64,000 bases of DNA from Whalleya microplaca (GCA_022497155.1 MU385726.1:682001-746000), one strand, 5' to 3'. Counted from the stretch's first letter, positions 35,512-47,412 are shown. Notes: a model not told the origin generated them from the sequence alone. Program-made: numbers and translations.

Positions 35512-35905
35512 ATGGCTGCTTGGTACTGGTTCGGAGCTACGCCGATCAAGACATTCAAGACGCCAGTCTGTACGTCAATTGACACTCGCTGTCCCGATTC
35601 GCAGTTCGTGATAGTCGCTGACACGATATACAGTTAAGCCGATGGCTCCCTTCTTCGCTGCCGGTACGAGAACGACGACTACCCGGGAGATCCATTATTG
35701 TTGAACTGGTCTCTAATGGTTGAGCAGGTCTGATCGTTCTCTACGGTGTCAATTCCGCGCAAAACGCTTTGATGCAATGTACGTGCCTCAGTTACGGCCG
35801 GGAAGAATTGTAGCAGCATGCTGACAGACTCTTACAGCCGATGAATGGAAGAATGACCCGCGCAACCCGAGTGTTAAGGCTGCTGCTGCTAGTGGAAAAC
35901 ATTAA
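35512..35905 (+). CDS. ATP18: ATP synthase subunit j (Atp18/i-j)
   Basis: Small membrane subunit of the mitochondrial F1Fo-ATP synthase, in the peripheral/dimer region of Fo. Model: join(35512..35569,35634..35663,35728..35778,35838..35905), 68 aa, from four tiny exons with consistent phase. The protein starts MAAWYWFGATPIKTFKTPV, then FKPMAPFFAAGLIVLYGVN forms the single membrane span, followed by SAQNALMQ and the family hallmark DEWKNDPRNP, ending Ala/Gly/Lys-rich. Length and the ENDPRNP-type motif match yeast Atp18. Because each exon is below 70 bp, simple ORF-based gene finding would miss this gene. Confidence 0.9.
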
Positions 35906-36861
35906 GCTGATGTCGATGATCATGGGGGAAATGGACAATATCGAAGGGCGAGGAGTATCATAGACGGCCGAGTCATTTCGCAACACGAACGAGGCGGGAT
36001 TGTACCATAAATTACGAACTCGCGTCAAATCGAGAGCAGTGCCAAACACCACAGGTTCATTTGTGCTATTTTTGTTCGTCTTGCCCTCTTCGAGCTCTAG
36101 GCTTGTCAAATGTGTTGGGTATCCCACAAGCCACTTTATGCAGAGCACTTGCGCTTCAAGAACCCAACAGACTGAGCAACGTATAGATCGAGTCTTATGT
36201 GCTGTAGGTGTAAAGTGTTTGTATGTAGTAGGGAATCTTCACCACTTAGATGGTTGAATACGAGGTCATAGCGGTTGTCTCAATTTGCTGTACGGACAGT
36301 CTTCTCCTCACATTGCCCTATTGCGCCTTGGTCTAGATGTAGTCTGTGTTGTATGCCAATCCAGTTTATTTCCACTGAAGCATATTAATATATGCCCAAT
36401 TATCTGATGCGCATATCATTGGTATGTGTCAGGGGTTCAGAGTTGAGTTGACTAGAATTACTCTTGTACTACAAGTCATATACTATAACATACGTACGAA
36501 TCAGCAGAGACCCTCTACTGAGGGCACTAGTGAAAAAAAAATATATATCTAGAAGCAGTGGCCGGTTGAGAATGGGTTCTGGGTAACGGATCAAGCCCCA
36601 TTCAAAATGAATCATCCGGCGTGAGTTGGTCGTTAGCTCAGTCTAGCACAACGCGGTAGTACCCGAGTTCCGGGTGCCGTTCTGACTTTTCCAACATCCC
36701 GAATCTCGGCCGTTCTCACTTACTAAACTCATACGATATAAAACAAAACACATGAAAATTTAGAAACTTTCATGATATTCTTATTAACATCTCCTCGCAC
36801 TCTCACTGTATTTCCGAATCTCTACTCTCGCTATACCCACATACGCCGAATATATACCGCG
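35906..36861. other. Intergenic, no gene recognised
   Basis: About 950 bp between ATP18 and the FSH1-like gene, same strand. TATA-like runs (AAAAATATATATC, about 36537) are present. A GTTAGCTCAGTCTAG run near 36642 resembles a tRNA A-box, but no complete cloverleaf can be drawn. Confidence 0.5.
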
Positions 36862-37891
36862 ATGGCGACTAACGGACAACCGGCCTCAGGCAAGCCGGCG
36901 CAAGCTAAGGCGGCGGCGAGCGCCCCCGAGGGAGGGAGAGAGATCAAGATCCTCTTTTTGCACGGTAGGGCTTCACCACGGCCTATTCCGAGCAGTTGCG
37001 CCGCTCACAAACACCCTATACCATCTATACCCATACGCACTATCAACGCTTACTCATCTTATCTACCAACCCACCCTTCACAACCATCCCTCCCTCTCAA
37101 GATATCCGATGCATCTATACTGACTGCACGCAGGCTACACGCAAAACGGCTCCTCCTTCAACAGCAAGACAAAAGCCCTGACGAAGCAATTCAAGAAAGT
37201 AATCCCGACGCCCATCAAGCTCGTCTTCGCCGACGCCCCGCACAAGCTGCGGCCGTCGCAGATCCCGGGCTTCACGCCGGCGCCAGACGCCGAGCCCACG
37301 GACGAGGAAATCGACACGTCGCTGGCCTGGTTCCGCATGGACGGCGCGACGAAGCTGTACCGCGGCTTCGAGGCGGGCATGGACTCGATCGCCGCCGCGA
37401 TCGCCTCCGCCGGCGGCGTCGACGGCGTGGTGGGCTTCTCGCAGGGGGCGGCGGTGGCGGCCTTCGTCGCCGCCGCGCTGGAGCAGCCCTCGCGCACGCC
37501 GCCCGCGGATGCGCCGAGCGTGTCCGCGGAGGGCGAGAAGGCGGACTGGGGGTGGGTGGAGCGTCTGCGGGCGGCGAACGGACACCGCGCGCTGGGCTTC
37601 GCGGTCTCGTACTCCGGGTTCTTCGCGCCGATGGCGAGTCTGGCGTGGCTGTACGAGCCCAAGATCCACACGCCGACGCTGCATTTCTGCGGCAGCTTGG
37701 ATACGATCGTCGAGGAGGCTCGGAGTCAGGGGTTGGCGGACCGGTGTGTGGATCCTACGATTGTGATTCACCCGGGCGGTCATTATATCCCTATTTCGAA
37801 GGATTGGAATCGCGCGTTTGTGTCGTGGGTCGCGGAGCGGTGTAAGGAGATTGATGCTGCTGCTGCCGCTGAAAGTAAGGAAAGTCTATGA
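36862..37891 (+). CDS. Serine hydrolase of the FSH1 (family of serine hydrolases) type
   Basis: Alpha/beta-hydrolase of the FSH1/OVCA2 family, small cytosolic esterase-like enzymes of unsettled substrate. Model: join(36862..36964,37134..37891), 286 aa. The junction restores ILFLHGYTQNG, the typical strand-1 block, across a 169-bp intron. The nucleophile serine is in GVVGFSQGAAVAA, the acid is probably in HFCGSLDTIVEEA, and the histidine in HPGGHYIP. LVFADAPHKL and AVSYSGFFAP are further family blocks. The N-terminus has an Ala/Lys-rich extension (about 25 residues) and the C-terminus an Ala/Glu/Ser tail. An upstream in-frame methionine (36772) would add a Ser/Thr/Tyr-rich leader and is less likely. 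It converges on RPN5. Confidence 0.9.
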
Positions 37892-38155
37892 GGGAAGAAA
37901 GAGGGAGGGATAGATCGAGAAGACTGAAGAGTGTTGGGACTAGGGTTAGATGGGATATTCACGACTACGGATAGACAATTATAGACGCATATAAAGCTAT
38001 AGAAGCAACCGAGTTCTACACGGTATTTAAGCCTCCTAATCTTAGTAGTGTACATACACAATGCGTGTTGATGTTCATCCGTATCTCTCGAAACCCAAGC
38101 CGTCTAGCTCCGAAAGCATTACCGCCCCTAACCGAATACTCGCTGTTTAAGCCCC

Positions 38156-39807
38156 TTACGCTTTCTTCTTGCCCTTCTTCTCCTTGCCGCCCTTAGCGCC
38201 CGGTTGGATTCTGGCCATCATCTCCTCCTTGGTGATGAGATGATCAACGCGCTCCAACAGTCCAAGCAAGCTCTTCATGTTGTGGCTCCACTCATTGAGG
38301 ACGTCATCGACGTCTCTCGGCTTGGCGAAACTGACTATGCGAGCTGGTCTATCGATGCGGGCGAAAACGGTCTTGGAGCATACCAACTCGCTGATGTACT
38401 TCTCGGTCTCGTCCTCTGTGAGATCAAGGAGCTGGGTGAGGCGCTTCATGCCGATGCGAGTGTAGTATTTAGCAACGACTCTAACGTTGTGCTCAATAAC
38501 TCGCTTGCGCAGGTCTTGCCATCGCTGATGCGCCTTCTCGTCCCCAGACTGGTTCGGTTGGCCGTCGAAAACGTCGGTCCCGAACAGATGGGGACCGAAT
38601 AGTTTGGCAACCTCGGGCCATCGCATAAGTTCGTGCACCGTGAACAACTTGAGCAGTTGCGCATCGGTGGGAATTTGCGAATTCCGGGTATCTCGGAAGA
38701 TGCGCTGAAGAAGATCGTGTTGTTCGTTGTCATGGGGGGCCAGTATGACAAAGTAGATAATTCGTTGCAAGGTCTAGCTATTGTCAGCATATCACTAGTG
38801 ATTGGGATTACGAGGGAGCAAATCATACGGGTAGTAGCTTCGAGGGGTCTTCCTCGACAGCTTCCGTGTCTAGCACCTGTCTGTAGTGTTTGCAAACATC
38901 GAGATACTTGTCGTCATGCTTGGCCAGGATAATCTGTTGTTCGTAGTAGCGGAGCTTTAAGTCGGTAGTATCATCCTCTTGCTCTGGAGGTACTTCCTCT
39001 CCTCGTTTCAGCTTCTCCTCGCGAATTTTCTTCTCCTTCTCTATCTGCTCAGCCGTCTTCTTTGGTTTTCGCGACAGGTACCTGGTGCTGATCTTTCGGC
39101 TAAGGATACCAGCCTGTGCCCAGTCGTTGTTCTCAATACACAGTGAGACTTGAGCCAAGATGAATTCTGTCTTCTCGCGTCTATCCATTGACCCAAAAGT
39201 CTCTACCTGCAGCTCACACAGAATCTCCATGGCGGATTTCAGGTCTCCCTGCTGCTTCTTGATGTCTGACAGAATCTTGGTCACGCGAGCCCGCTCTACC
39301 TCGACAAATATCTTGCCCTCGGTCACGGTTCGTAGAGTCTCGATGACGGTAAGCTTCGTTTCCAAATTCGGCGTGTCGTCTAGGAACGTCATGACGGTCT
39401 GGACCATCTTCGTAATGGCCTGCTTAAGCTGGCCATGCTTCTTGGAGAGGACCAAGACCTGGTCGTTGAGTAAGCTCCAATTTCCGGCATTTTTGCAGAT
39501 TGTGCAAATGGTAATGAGGGTTCGCGATGTCGATGCAAGATCAGATGCCTACGAATAACGACGGTCAGTCAGCAATTGTGAAATGGGCTACGGCGTAGGT
39601 AAAATAACTGACCTGTCGGGTCTGCTTCTCAAATATGGTAAGTTTCTCGACGGCGGCTTGGACATCGCTCTATGATCGCATGTTAGCCTCATGTGTTCCA
39701 GGTAGCTGGTAGGCGAGTCGTACCTGAGCAAGCTTCTCTGCTTCGCTGATTTGTGTGTCGGCCTCCTTGCTGAAGTCCTTCTCGGGCTTCAGAGCTGCGT
39801 CCGCCAT
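38156..39807 (-). CDS. RPN5: 26S proteasome regulatory subunit RPN5 (PSMD12)
   Basis: Lid subunit of the 19S regulatory particle, with a PCI scaffold domain. Model: complement(join(38156..38773,38829..39548,39613..39669,39724..39807)), 492 aa, four exons in phase, near the length of other filamentous-fungal RPN5. Start MADAALKPEKDFSKEADTQI, then SDVQAAVEKLTIFEKQTRQ, the helical repeat region (LETKLTVIETLRTVTEG, KILSDIKKQQGDLKSAMEIL, LILAQVSLCIE-like), a charged stretch of Lys/Glu, and YYEQQIILAKHDDKYLDVCKHY. The PCI part has HELMRWPEV, IEHNVRVVAKYYTRIGMKRL, LLDLTEDETEKYISELV and IDRPARIVSF. The protein ends with a Lys/Gly-rich tail, which may be a small lineage extension. Confidence 0.94.
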
Positions 39808-40538
39808 GATTTTCCTCTTTCAGTTAATACTTAATTCAAGGAAGGTCTGGTCGAAGTTTGGGAGACGTCGTGGGGTTTTGCGGATTGGACACTTATTCAA
39901 CGTCGCAAATTGTAGGTGGCAGATGTGATGGTGTTAGAAGCTATGCCAGATGATGCGAACTTCGCGAGGCAACGAAAGCTCATGCTGCCTGCAACACCCA
40001 TGCCAGGTCCGCTGGCCTAAGCGCAGCAAGCATCCCGATAAGAATGGGTCACATGTAGATAAGAGCAGCTTAGTAAGCCTCACCACATTGCTCCACCACT
40101 CTCATTTATTGAAAGATGAATACATAATTTGGTTTTACTATCTGCCACTCACCTCGTGCCATCCTTTCGACTACTAGTAATACCGATTTTGTAACTGCAG
40201 TCGCGAAAACTAGAAAGTCTTTCCAGCTGAAAGAGAACCTGATTAAACCTATCTCACCTTTAGTATCTCGCAGCTATCTCGGGTAGAACCAAGGAAATAT
40301 ACCTACGTTATTCTTCCAGAATCAGCCCTCGTTCGCCAATCAAGCATTCGTATTCAACTGCTGAACAGTCCCTGTATATGAAGGTTTCGACACTCTTCAT
40401 TATCACTCTAAACCGCTATCTAAGTCTTCTTATGCTCAACTCTTAGCACGTATCCTCCAGCAGTGAACCCACCTTATCTGGCTTGAAGGTGTCACATCGG
40501 AGAATACCAAATTAGAGACATACGACCTATAATTGGAT
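39808..40538. other. Intergenic, no gene recognised
   Basis: About 730 bp upstream of RPN5. No open frame of interest. It probably holds the RPN5 promoter next to 39807. Confidence 0.5.
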
Positions 40539-40945
40539 CTAGGGAGTGAATAATTCATAAGACAGACCCATCAATTTGTCCGGGAGACGGTATACGGTGT
40601 CTTTGATACGTTCTCGCCAATTAATGTATGGGAAATATACTTCTCGACCCTTGGATTCTAGTCTATTCAAACACTCTAATTCTTTCCGGAGAACCTTGGA
40701 TATATTACCAATTTCCTCAGTTATGTCTCGATAGCCTTTATACCCATCCTCCCCCTAGCCATGCCTCTATATTAGCTTCCCAATCTCGACTATGCCAATT
40801 AGCACGACTTAGATCGTCCATCGTGCATTCTGTAGTGAGTTTGTTGATGGTGTATTTATTGATAATGGATTTATCGTCGAGCACGTCTTTGATAAGGAGC
40901 TGGAATTCAAGGTCAAAGGACAATTTCTGGATATTGAACTATTTC
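40539..40945 (-). pseudogene. Frameshifted remnant of a helical fungal protein
   Basis: Two minus-strand frames overlap near 40738-40745. The first (down to 40738) reads FNIQKLSFDLEFQLLIKD, then TINKLTTECTMDDLSRANW and EANIEAWLGG, preceded by a possible TAG acceptor at about 40946. The second continues YKGYRDITEEIGNISKVL, then RKELECLNRLESKG and WRERIKDTVYRL, ending with a stop at 40539-40541. A one-base shift within the purine-rich GGGGGAGGATGGG run (minus strand) separates them. The helical, Asp/Leu-rich style recalls N-terminal domains of fungal NLR/HeLo-like proteins, but that is a guess. It has no start codon context of its own and looks like a broken internal exon. Confidence 0.5.
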
Positions 40946-41810
40946 TGTTAGGATACGCCCTATAGGTAGGGCTGAGGGTGGTACGGGTACGGGCCTACGT
41001 ATGGCCGGCCGCCCATACATGTATATATATAAGGGGCTCTACCGCCTTCCTATAGCTCCACCTTGCACTAATCAAGTCACTATGCTCGCCATTACTTTGT
41101 CCCGTATTGACAGCCTGGAAAAGGCACCTGTACGAAGATCTCTGTCCATGGTTATTTTTGGTCACACCATGCTCCTACGGAGACAATGTCTACAAGAGCC
41201 GAAACGATTAGACAACTCATCTCGCGCTGGATCACGGCTTAGAGCCTTGATAGGAGTCTTTTCAATGTCCACTATGCCACAGCGACACGGGTTCGGGGAT
41301 ATTTGCGATAATTAAGCATTTAGGCCGCCACCTTGAGGAAATTTCTCTAGGAGCACTACCTGCTGGACTCGATACTGAGAGTAAAGATCAAGGTTGGAGT
41401 AGAGTTGAAGATGATTATTAAGATGAGCAGGCTATTCCTATAGACATATTGACACATTACAAACACAACGATAATCTGTCACGATATTTACCCCTTCTAG
41501 TATTGAGCTCGGGTGGCTAGCCGTTCCGAGCGCTCTGTATCTAAACAGGATCTTTTCACCCACTAGGATGAGATCACATAGACAGTTACAGCACTAGATT
41601 TACGAGTTGCGATCACGACAGCACGAGAATGAAAATTACACTTAGAAGATTTGTAATATAACCCAGAACTTGACCAGGTACTTTGTCTGTCCGAAGAACA
41701 ACCATAACATCCCGAATACAACGAATTGTTTCCAACGTCACATTCCAGAGAAAAATTCACAAGCCTTTTAGATATTCCTATGGGACGAGTTATACACGGA
41801 GTGGGCTTCC
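40946..41810. other. Intergenic, no gene recognised
   Basis: No gene on either strand. Short open frames at 41001-41315 (+) and 41563-41844 (-) have no motifs. Confidence 0.5.
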
Positions 41811-42245
41811 CCGAGCCATTTGTACACCCATGACACAAGTCCAAAACATTTTTGCAACTTTTGCAAAGAGTATCGTGGTGAGCAGAGCTTTCGGCGAAGG
41901 GATCAATTTATTCAGCGTCTTCGAGACAACCACAGACCCGACCCGGAGAAAGCCGAAAGAGCTTGCCCAGGCGCTCATAAGGCCCGACCACCAACCCTGC
42001 GGCGCCCCCGCAAGGCCTGCAAACACCACCGAGACAAAACCTTTACGTCTCTGCCTTGGGCGGAACAATGTACAAGTCAACCCTTTACGAAATTGAGCGA
42101 CTACTTTAAACAGATAAAAGACGTTCAGAAAGAAACACCATTTCTATATCGTGTTACTAGCAGCGAGCGAATAAGAGGCAACTGTTGTAGGCGGGAGCAG
42201 GACTTGATGGCACATTTGGCTTACGAACAACCAGGAAATACCTAA
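41811..42245 (+). pseudogene. Probable C2H2 zinc-finger gene remnant
   Basis: One plus-strand frame reads FCNFCKEYRGEQSFRRRD and then QFIQRLRDNH, a CxxC...H arrangement like fungal C2H2 fingers. It continues through Arg/Pro-rich sequence to FTSLPWAEQC and LSDYFKQIKDVQK, which resembles the degenerate second finger (FxSWxxRxDHxxxHF) of many Pezizomycotina C2H2 proteins with its key histidines lost. No upstream exon was found and metal ligands are missing, so I call it a relic. Confidence 0.4.
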
Positions 42246-44152
42246 GTACATTCCAAAGCCTCTGTCTATAAATCAACTATAGCGTTCAACGGAACAACCA
42301 AATTCAGATAGAGTATATGATTCTGAAGACTATCAAGTGAGGCTTGCAGGTGGTTGGAGCTCTACCAAGGAGATTATTGATGTTCAGCCCTATTGCGTTA
42401 TCTTTCAAGTCCAGCCATCATAATTATACGTCTACGCATATCTCAGTATATATCCACATGAGCAAACGAACTTGAAGGTAGGGTAGTGTCAAAGACAGTC
42501 ACATGCCAAATTGTGAACCATAGTGCCCAAAGTTCATTGAGGGGTTTGGGACAGTAACATTTTCTGACCCCAACGCTGAAAGTAAGGCATCTTGGAGTAA
42601 GAATATATTCTCTTTGAAGTTTGAATATGAGGCCGGGCTGGCTTGTAGCTTGATATATGGGTAATATGCCTGCTACGTCATCCAATCTCTATAATGAAGA
42701 AGTCCCTGTCAACTCAGCTATTGGCACTAACCACTAGGCTATCTCTGTGGGAGATCTTATCGCCATGAGGAATAACAAGGCCTTCGAAGACCTCTGTTGT
42801 CGGATTTTAGTGTGCCTAGTTAGTGTCTCCTAAATTCTGGCTATATGACCTCAGGCACCACCCTGGGCGACTCTAGTGACCATATAGTATACATATAAAC
42901 TACGTCTATTTCAACATTCATCATGCTCTAATACAACTAGTGTACTATACCGAAAGCATGAAATAATGATTTGTCGAAAATACCGATTAATAAATCCAAA
43001 TTAAGAGCTACCTTTCCTAGGGTCAGCCAGAAAAGTCTCGGGAAGAATTTACAATTATTAGGATACCTGTTACTACCTTACGTTTAGTTATACGGCCAAC
43101 CATCACTAATTATATCATATTACGAGGTAAATAGTAACTCTGAAATTTTCCTAAGCTTTTCATGCAGTAAAATCATTACTTAGCTTAGACTATTTAAAAT
43201 CGGAAGGCCTTTTTGCCTTATTCTATTATACGTATACATAGTTCCTACTGAATATTAGTATCAGTATCTCTCTATAGCACTTCCTAACTTGACCAACCAT
43301 TGCTTCTATCGTTTGATTATGCTGTTACATCGACACTTGGTAAATGAGAGATGTTGTATAAGCAAATATGGCCCATGAGGCCATCCCTCTAGGATAAAAT
43401 GCATTGGACAAAATGAAGGGTTTGCGCAAAAAAACTTGTGTATGATCAAAATGAAAAAATTATATGTTGCTCCTAGCGAAGTCCACTGTTGTCACAAGGG
43501 CTTATCTGTTCTTCAAATAGGTGGGTGGACTAATCTACTCAATTATTAGTCCGCAGGAACAAGGATGGTTCAAGAACAGCATTTTGATTACATCTTCAGA
43601 TATTTTCTATCCAATATAGCATATCAAAGGTGGCCTTGTCCAAACAAAAGCAACGCCATGGTAAATCCTGGGACTGAAACAATAATGCATGGATTAGAAT
43701 CTCATAAAAGTCTGACGCCGAGATTAGTCTTCCAAAATCTCTAGGAAAGAAATCTATAAATATTTGTAATTATGGGATACCGCTACACACTATGCATAGG
43801 GACTGATACTTAGGTTTCTCTGTCTCAATAGATATAGTAACAGATACAATTAGGTAATAAAGCACAAATTGATATCTGCAAACACAATGAATCATGCTGC
43901 CAAGTGGTTAAAGAAAGGTACCTGGAACTATGATGTACCCCTAGTAACACCTTGGCTGAGATTTTGAACACCTTGGATGATGTGTTAAGGATATAATGTT
44001 TCCTAATCTGTATTCAGTGACTTTTTGGTCACACGTTGGAAATTTAATCCCATAGACCATCGTACAAATCCAGCACATACCCCATAAACATGAAAGGCGA
44101 GTCATCAAATCGACGGGAGGCTTGTGCAGTCTTCGTGAATCAGAACCACAAC
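42246..44152. other. Intergenic, no gene recognised
   Basis: About 1.9 kb, AT-leaning. A minus-strand frame at 42443-42685 (IYQATSQPGLIFKLQREY, ending FAHVDIY) has reasonable composition but matches nothing I know. The rest shows no coding signal. Confidence 0.45.
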
Positions 44153-44212
44153 CCGCTTAGTCGTCATCCGCTGAGTCGTCATCCGCTGAGTCGTCATCCG
44201 CTTAGTCGCCAG
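44153..44212. repeat. 15-bp minisatellite, four copies
   Basis: Four adjacent units of CGCTKAGTCGTCATC (44153-44167, 44168-44182, 44183-44197, 44198-44212); the last unit ends CGCCAGC instead of CGTCATC. It lies about 290 bp upstream of the gene starting at 44500. Confidence 0.92.
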
Positions 44213-44499
44213 CACCACAAACAACCCTCGAATTTTTTTAATTATTTAAATCACCTTCCCCTCGCCTTGCATACCTTCCTTCATCTTCCGTGTTTCCATA
44301 CCTTCATTCCTTTCCCACTCTCCTTCAAAAAAATTTGAGCCTGTCCCTTGTTTCCTCACATTTCTATTTCAACACCCTGTACTTTGACCAGTTGATGTCT
44401 TCATTTTCAACTCTACCATTATTTCCTTCCAACCTATGACTGCTAGTCAACACAACACGAAACAGTTGACAAAGAACGCGTACAGCTACCCACAAAAAC

Positions 44500-46701
44500 A
44501 TGTGCAAAATCTTTTATCACCTCTGTGAGCGTTGTTTCCATGGATTCCCTTGGGCAACGGCTCCCTGCGAAGACTTCCACCCGCACTTAGCTGACTGTCC
44601 TCGAGGGACCAAGTTCAGTTTGCACTATGTGCCAGAAGATCAGTGCTCTTTGTACCCAATTCATAAACCCAACCCATACATAGGATATGAATCTGACGGC
44701 GAATCTGAGAACGGCAATATGGTGGAGAGTTGGCATGATTACAACACCAAGATGGAGGAGCCCATACTCCAACATAGCGCGAATCGTGCGACCCATGAGG
44801 AAGCTGACACGTACCATGTCTCTCTACTCAAGCGGCGGTCTACCAGATCAACAGGTAGCCTCACTCCCGTCGCACAAGACCCGGATTCAGCCCATGCAGA
44901 ACGGCCCTGGGCTAACAGAAAGCCTCTACTACCTCAATACTCTCCTCTACCGGCAGTAGATGACAATGGGGACTCTTTGGATCAAGCAGATGGACACTCT
45001 AGACAACAATTCCCCCCAAACCATCATGATCCCCTTTCTACCTGGATTGACTACCAAGCACATTGGTGGTGGTTGCAATATCCACTAACTTACTTTCTCA
45101 CCTCATACTATTACCATAACATGCACCATCAGCCACAGCTACATACTCGAAGCTATGAAGCCGTTGAGCCCACAGCCCCTTCCATGGGAGCTATACCTCG
45201 GCAACCTGACTCTGTGGAAACTCAACCAATCAATGCCGACCAGGGCCTTCCTCGAAAGTATATACTCAACCCCAAGGCGTCGACATTTAGCCCTTCCCCC
45301 GGAAATGGAAACCCTGAGGTACTGGGTCTTAGCGCTGCCCAAGAGACTGGGACATGGTCGCACAGAAGAGAAAGATCGGCTCTGTTTAGAGCAAGCCGTG
45401 AAGCTGGCTTTGCATCGATTTAAGAATACCAAGCTTTTGCTGGTTCTTCATACTCCCAGCCTAGTCCCCATGAGGCACACACCAAAGCAGAAGAACATGG
45501 TCAGTCTGAAAGCTATGTAGCAGCCACCGAAGCTACCAACAATACGCTAGAGGATACCTACGAGATAGATATCAAAGGAAAGGGGAAATACCAGACTGCG
45601 AGATCTGACGCCTCTAGCAAGTCCGACGATGCTGGCATTTCGACGTACAAAACAACTGAGACACAAAGAGCGACAACCATGACCAGAGCTGAGGCACCGA
45701 AGGATGAAGAAGAAGCCAATACAGACGTCGAGTCTGTAGAGGGCTACGAAAGCGATGATAGTAGCGTTATCTTCATCTTAGATTATCCACCAGATAGGGC
45801 CCAGGCGGCGGACATAATGGCGACGACAGCCAAGGCTTCGAGTGATGATACAAGGACGAGTATTACGGACAAAGGAAGCAGCACCGTCAAACATATTGGT
45901 GCTGCCACCTATCCTATGTCTCATGAAGACGGAGCCCCTAGTACTATCTACGGCTCCTCGTTCCAGAGCCCGAAGACTGACAGTACACTGTGCCGCGAGA
46001 GTGTCCTTCGCAGCCACTCGACGACCACAGACGCCGACGTGCTGGGGTCCCCCGTATCGTCGGCTGTGCTGTCGTCACGACAATCAGCACCTCCTCACAT
46101 CTGGCGGGAAGAGAGCGATAACAAGAAGGCCAGACCCACGATACCGCCGAACGTTTGGAGCGATATGGTTGAGCAAGACCTCGTGGTAGAAGAGGATAAG
46201 ATCAACAGCGGGCGCCATAAGTTCCCCGTGGCTACCCCCCCGGTACCGCTTGGTGGGACGGCTAAGAAGACTTCAGACAAGGCACAAGAGAAGCCAGACA
46301 AGTTGACGAAGCCTCTATGGAGTCAGATAGTCGCTGGAAAGGCGACTGTGGAGGACAGACAGCCATCCCCACTGGCGTCTCCCGAGGGGAGGCAGTCATA
46401 CGCATCGGCGTCTGTGTCCTCCACGGCCACAACCGTAGCCGCTGCTACAGGACAGCTCAATGCTGGCGAAACCACATCGATGCCCGCGCATACACAGCCA
46501 CCGGCTACACGTCTCTGGAGCCAAGTAGCAGCTAGCAGGCCCCCTGCCACCTACAAGTCTAAGGTACCGTCTGCCAACGAACAGACAACCGACAACAAAG
46601 ACAAGAAAAATGGCGAGGAGAAAATTGGGAAGGAACATCGGCCACTGTCAAGAAACTTTCGACAGTTCCGACGCCCTCAGCGATCGTCACCACAAGCATG
46701 A
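44500..46701 (+). pseudogene. Long cysteine-domain protein frame with one internal stop, uncharacterised
   Basis: A single reading frame runs 44500-46701 (about 733 codons) broken only by TAA at 45421-45423. The first 307 codons begin MCKIFYHLCERCFHGF, with further cysteines and an FHPHLADCPRG block, a short N-terminal cysteine module seen in many uncharacterised Pezizomycotina proteins. An aromatic stretch (HWWWLQYPLTYFL) follows. After the stop the frame carries acidic, Ser/Thr-rich sequence and a motif repeated three times: NVWSDMV, LWSQIVAG and LWSQVAAS. The stop may be a true nonsense mutation, may lie in an unrecognised intron, or may mark two genes. Downstream frames carry on in other phases, so I consider the locus decaying. 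No function can be assigned. Confidence 0.55.
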
Positions 46702-47412
46702 CGATCGTCTCACGGGAGGTCTCCTCGTCCGCTTCCACTCGACCCATGACACCGATGTCCAAGGCGATGCCCGAGGCCGAGGAGCTTTCAGTTCTCGCGT
46801 GGAGCTTCAAGAAGAAGCTCCACCGTTGCATAGCATTAACGGATGGAAGAAGTCCTCCAAGGCTGTGGTTAGCTACGCCGTCTCGAGCGAATAGCAATAG
46901 ATGTAGATTCGACTATCGAGGCACCTGACTCGATCGAAGACTCCGTCGACGTCGACATAGCCGCGTCTCCCACCCGAAACGAGCACTCTACTCAGAATGA
47001 GCGCCGTACTCAGAGCGATTCTCCGTCTGAGCGCGAGCCTTCCATCACTGGCGAAGCTCCTACTCGAAGCCATCCCCCTACCCAGGGCGGGCTTCCTCCT
47101 CGTGACGAGCCTCTCAGGCGGAGCGAGCGTACCACGCGCAGTAACCGACCTGTAACTATCGTTATAGAGGATAGTGACGACGAGATGGACAAGGACCCTG
47201 AAGAATATTTCAGATGCCATCTCTGCAATGCCCAGAAAAATACCGAAAAGGCGCTCAAGGAGCACATTCGGACGAAGCACATTAGTACGCAGTGCTTTTT
47301 CCCTGGGTGTAACGTCACAACAAATACCGAGGACGAATTGACGGAGCACTTTATGGCAGTCTATAATAATGTGACACGAAGTCACGGTCCGGACAGAAGA
47401 AGGTTTGGGTGA
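46604..47412 (+). pseudogene. Shifted continuation of the 44500 frame ending in C2H2 zinc fingers
   Basis: Near 46620 the coding signal changes phase: a frame reading WEGTSATVKKLSTVPTPSA, then MTIVSREVSSSAS and FKKKLHRC follows to about 46860. A third phase begins near 46903 with STIEAPDSIEDSVDVD, goes on through Ser/Arg/Glu-rich repeats (SPTRNEHSTQNERR; PTRSHPPTQGGL) and ends at 47412 with FRCHLCNAQKNTEKALKEH-IRTKH (CxxC...HxxxxH) and a second finger CFFPGCNVTTNTEDELTEHF whose last histidine is absent. The phase changes could be indels or unseen short introns. The best reading is a nucleic-acid-binding protein of some kind that is now broken. M at 47185 could start a short zinc-finger frame alone. 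Confidence 0.5.

Noticed and set aside
36635..36710. tRNA-like A-box (GTTAGCTCAGTCTAG)
   Set aside because: No matching acceptor stem, anticodon arm or B-box could be fitted.
37115..37783. Minus-strand open frames of 178-222 codons
   Set aside because: They are antisense to the FSH1-like exon with a full catalytic triad.
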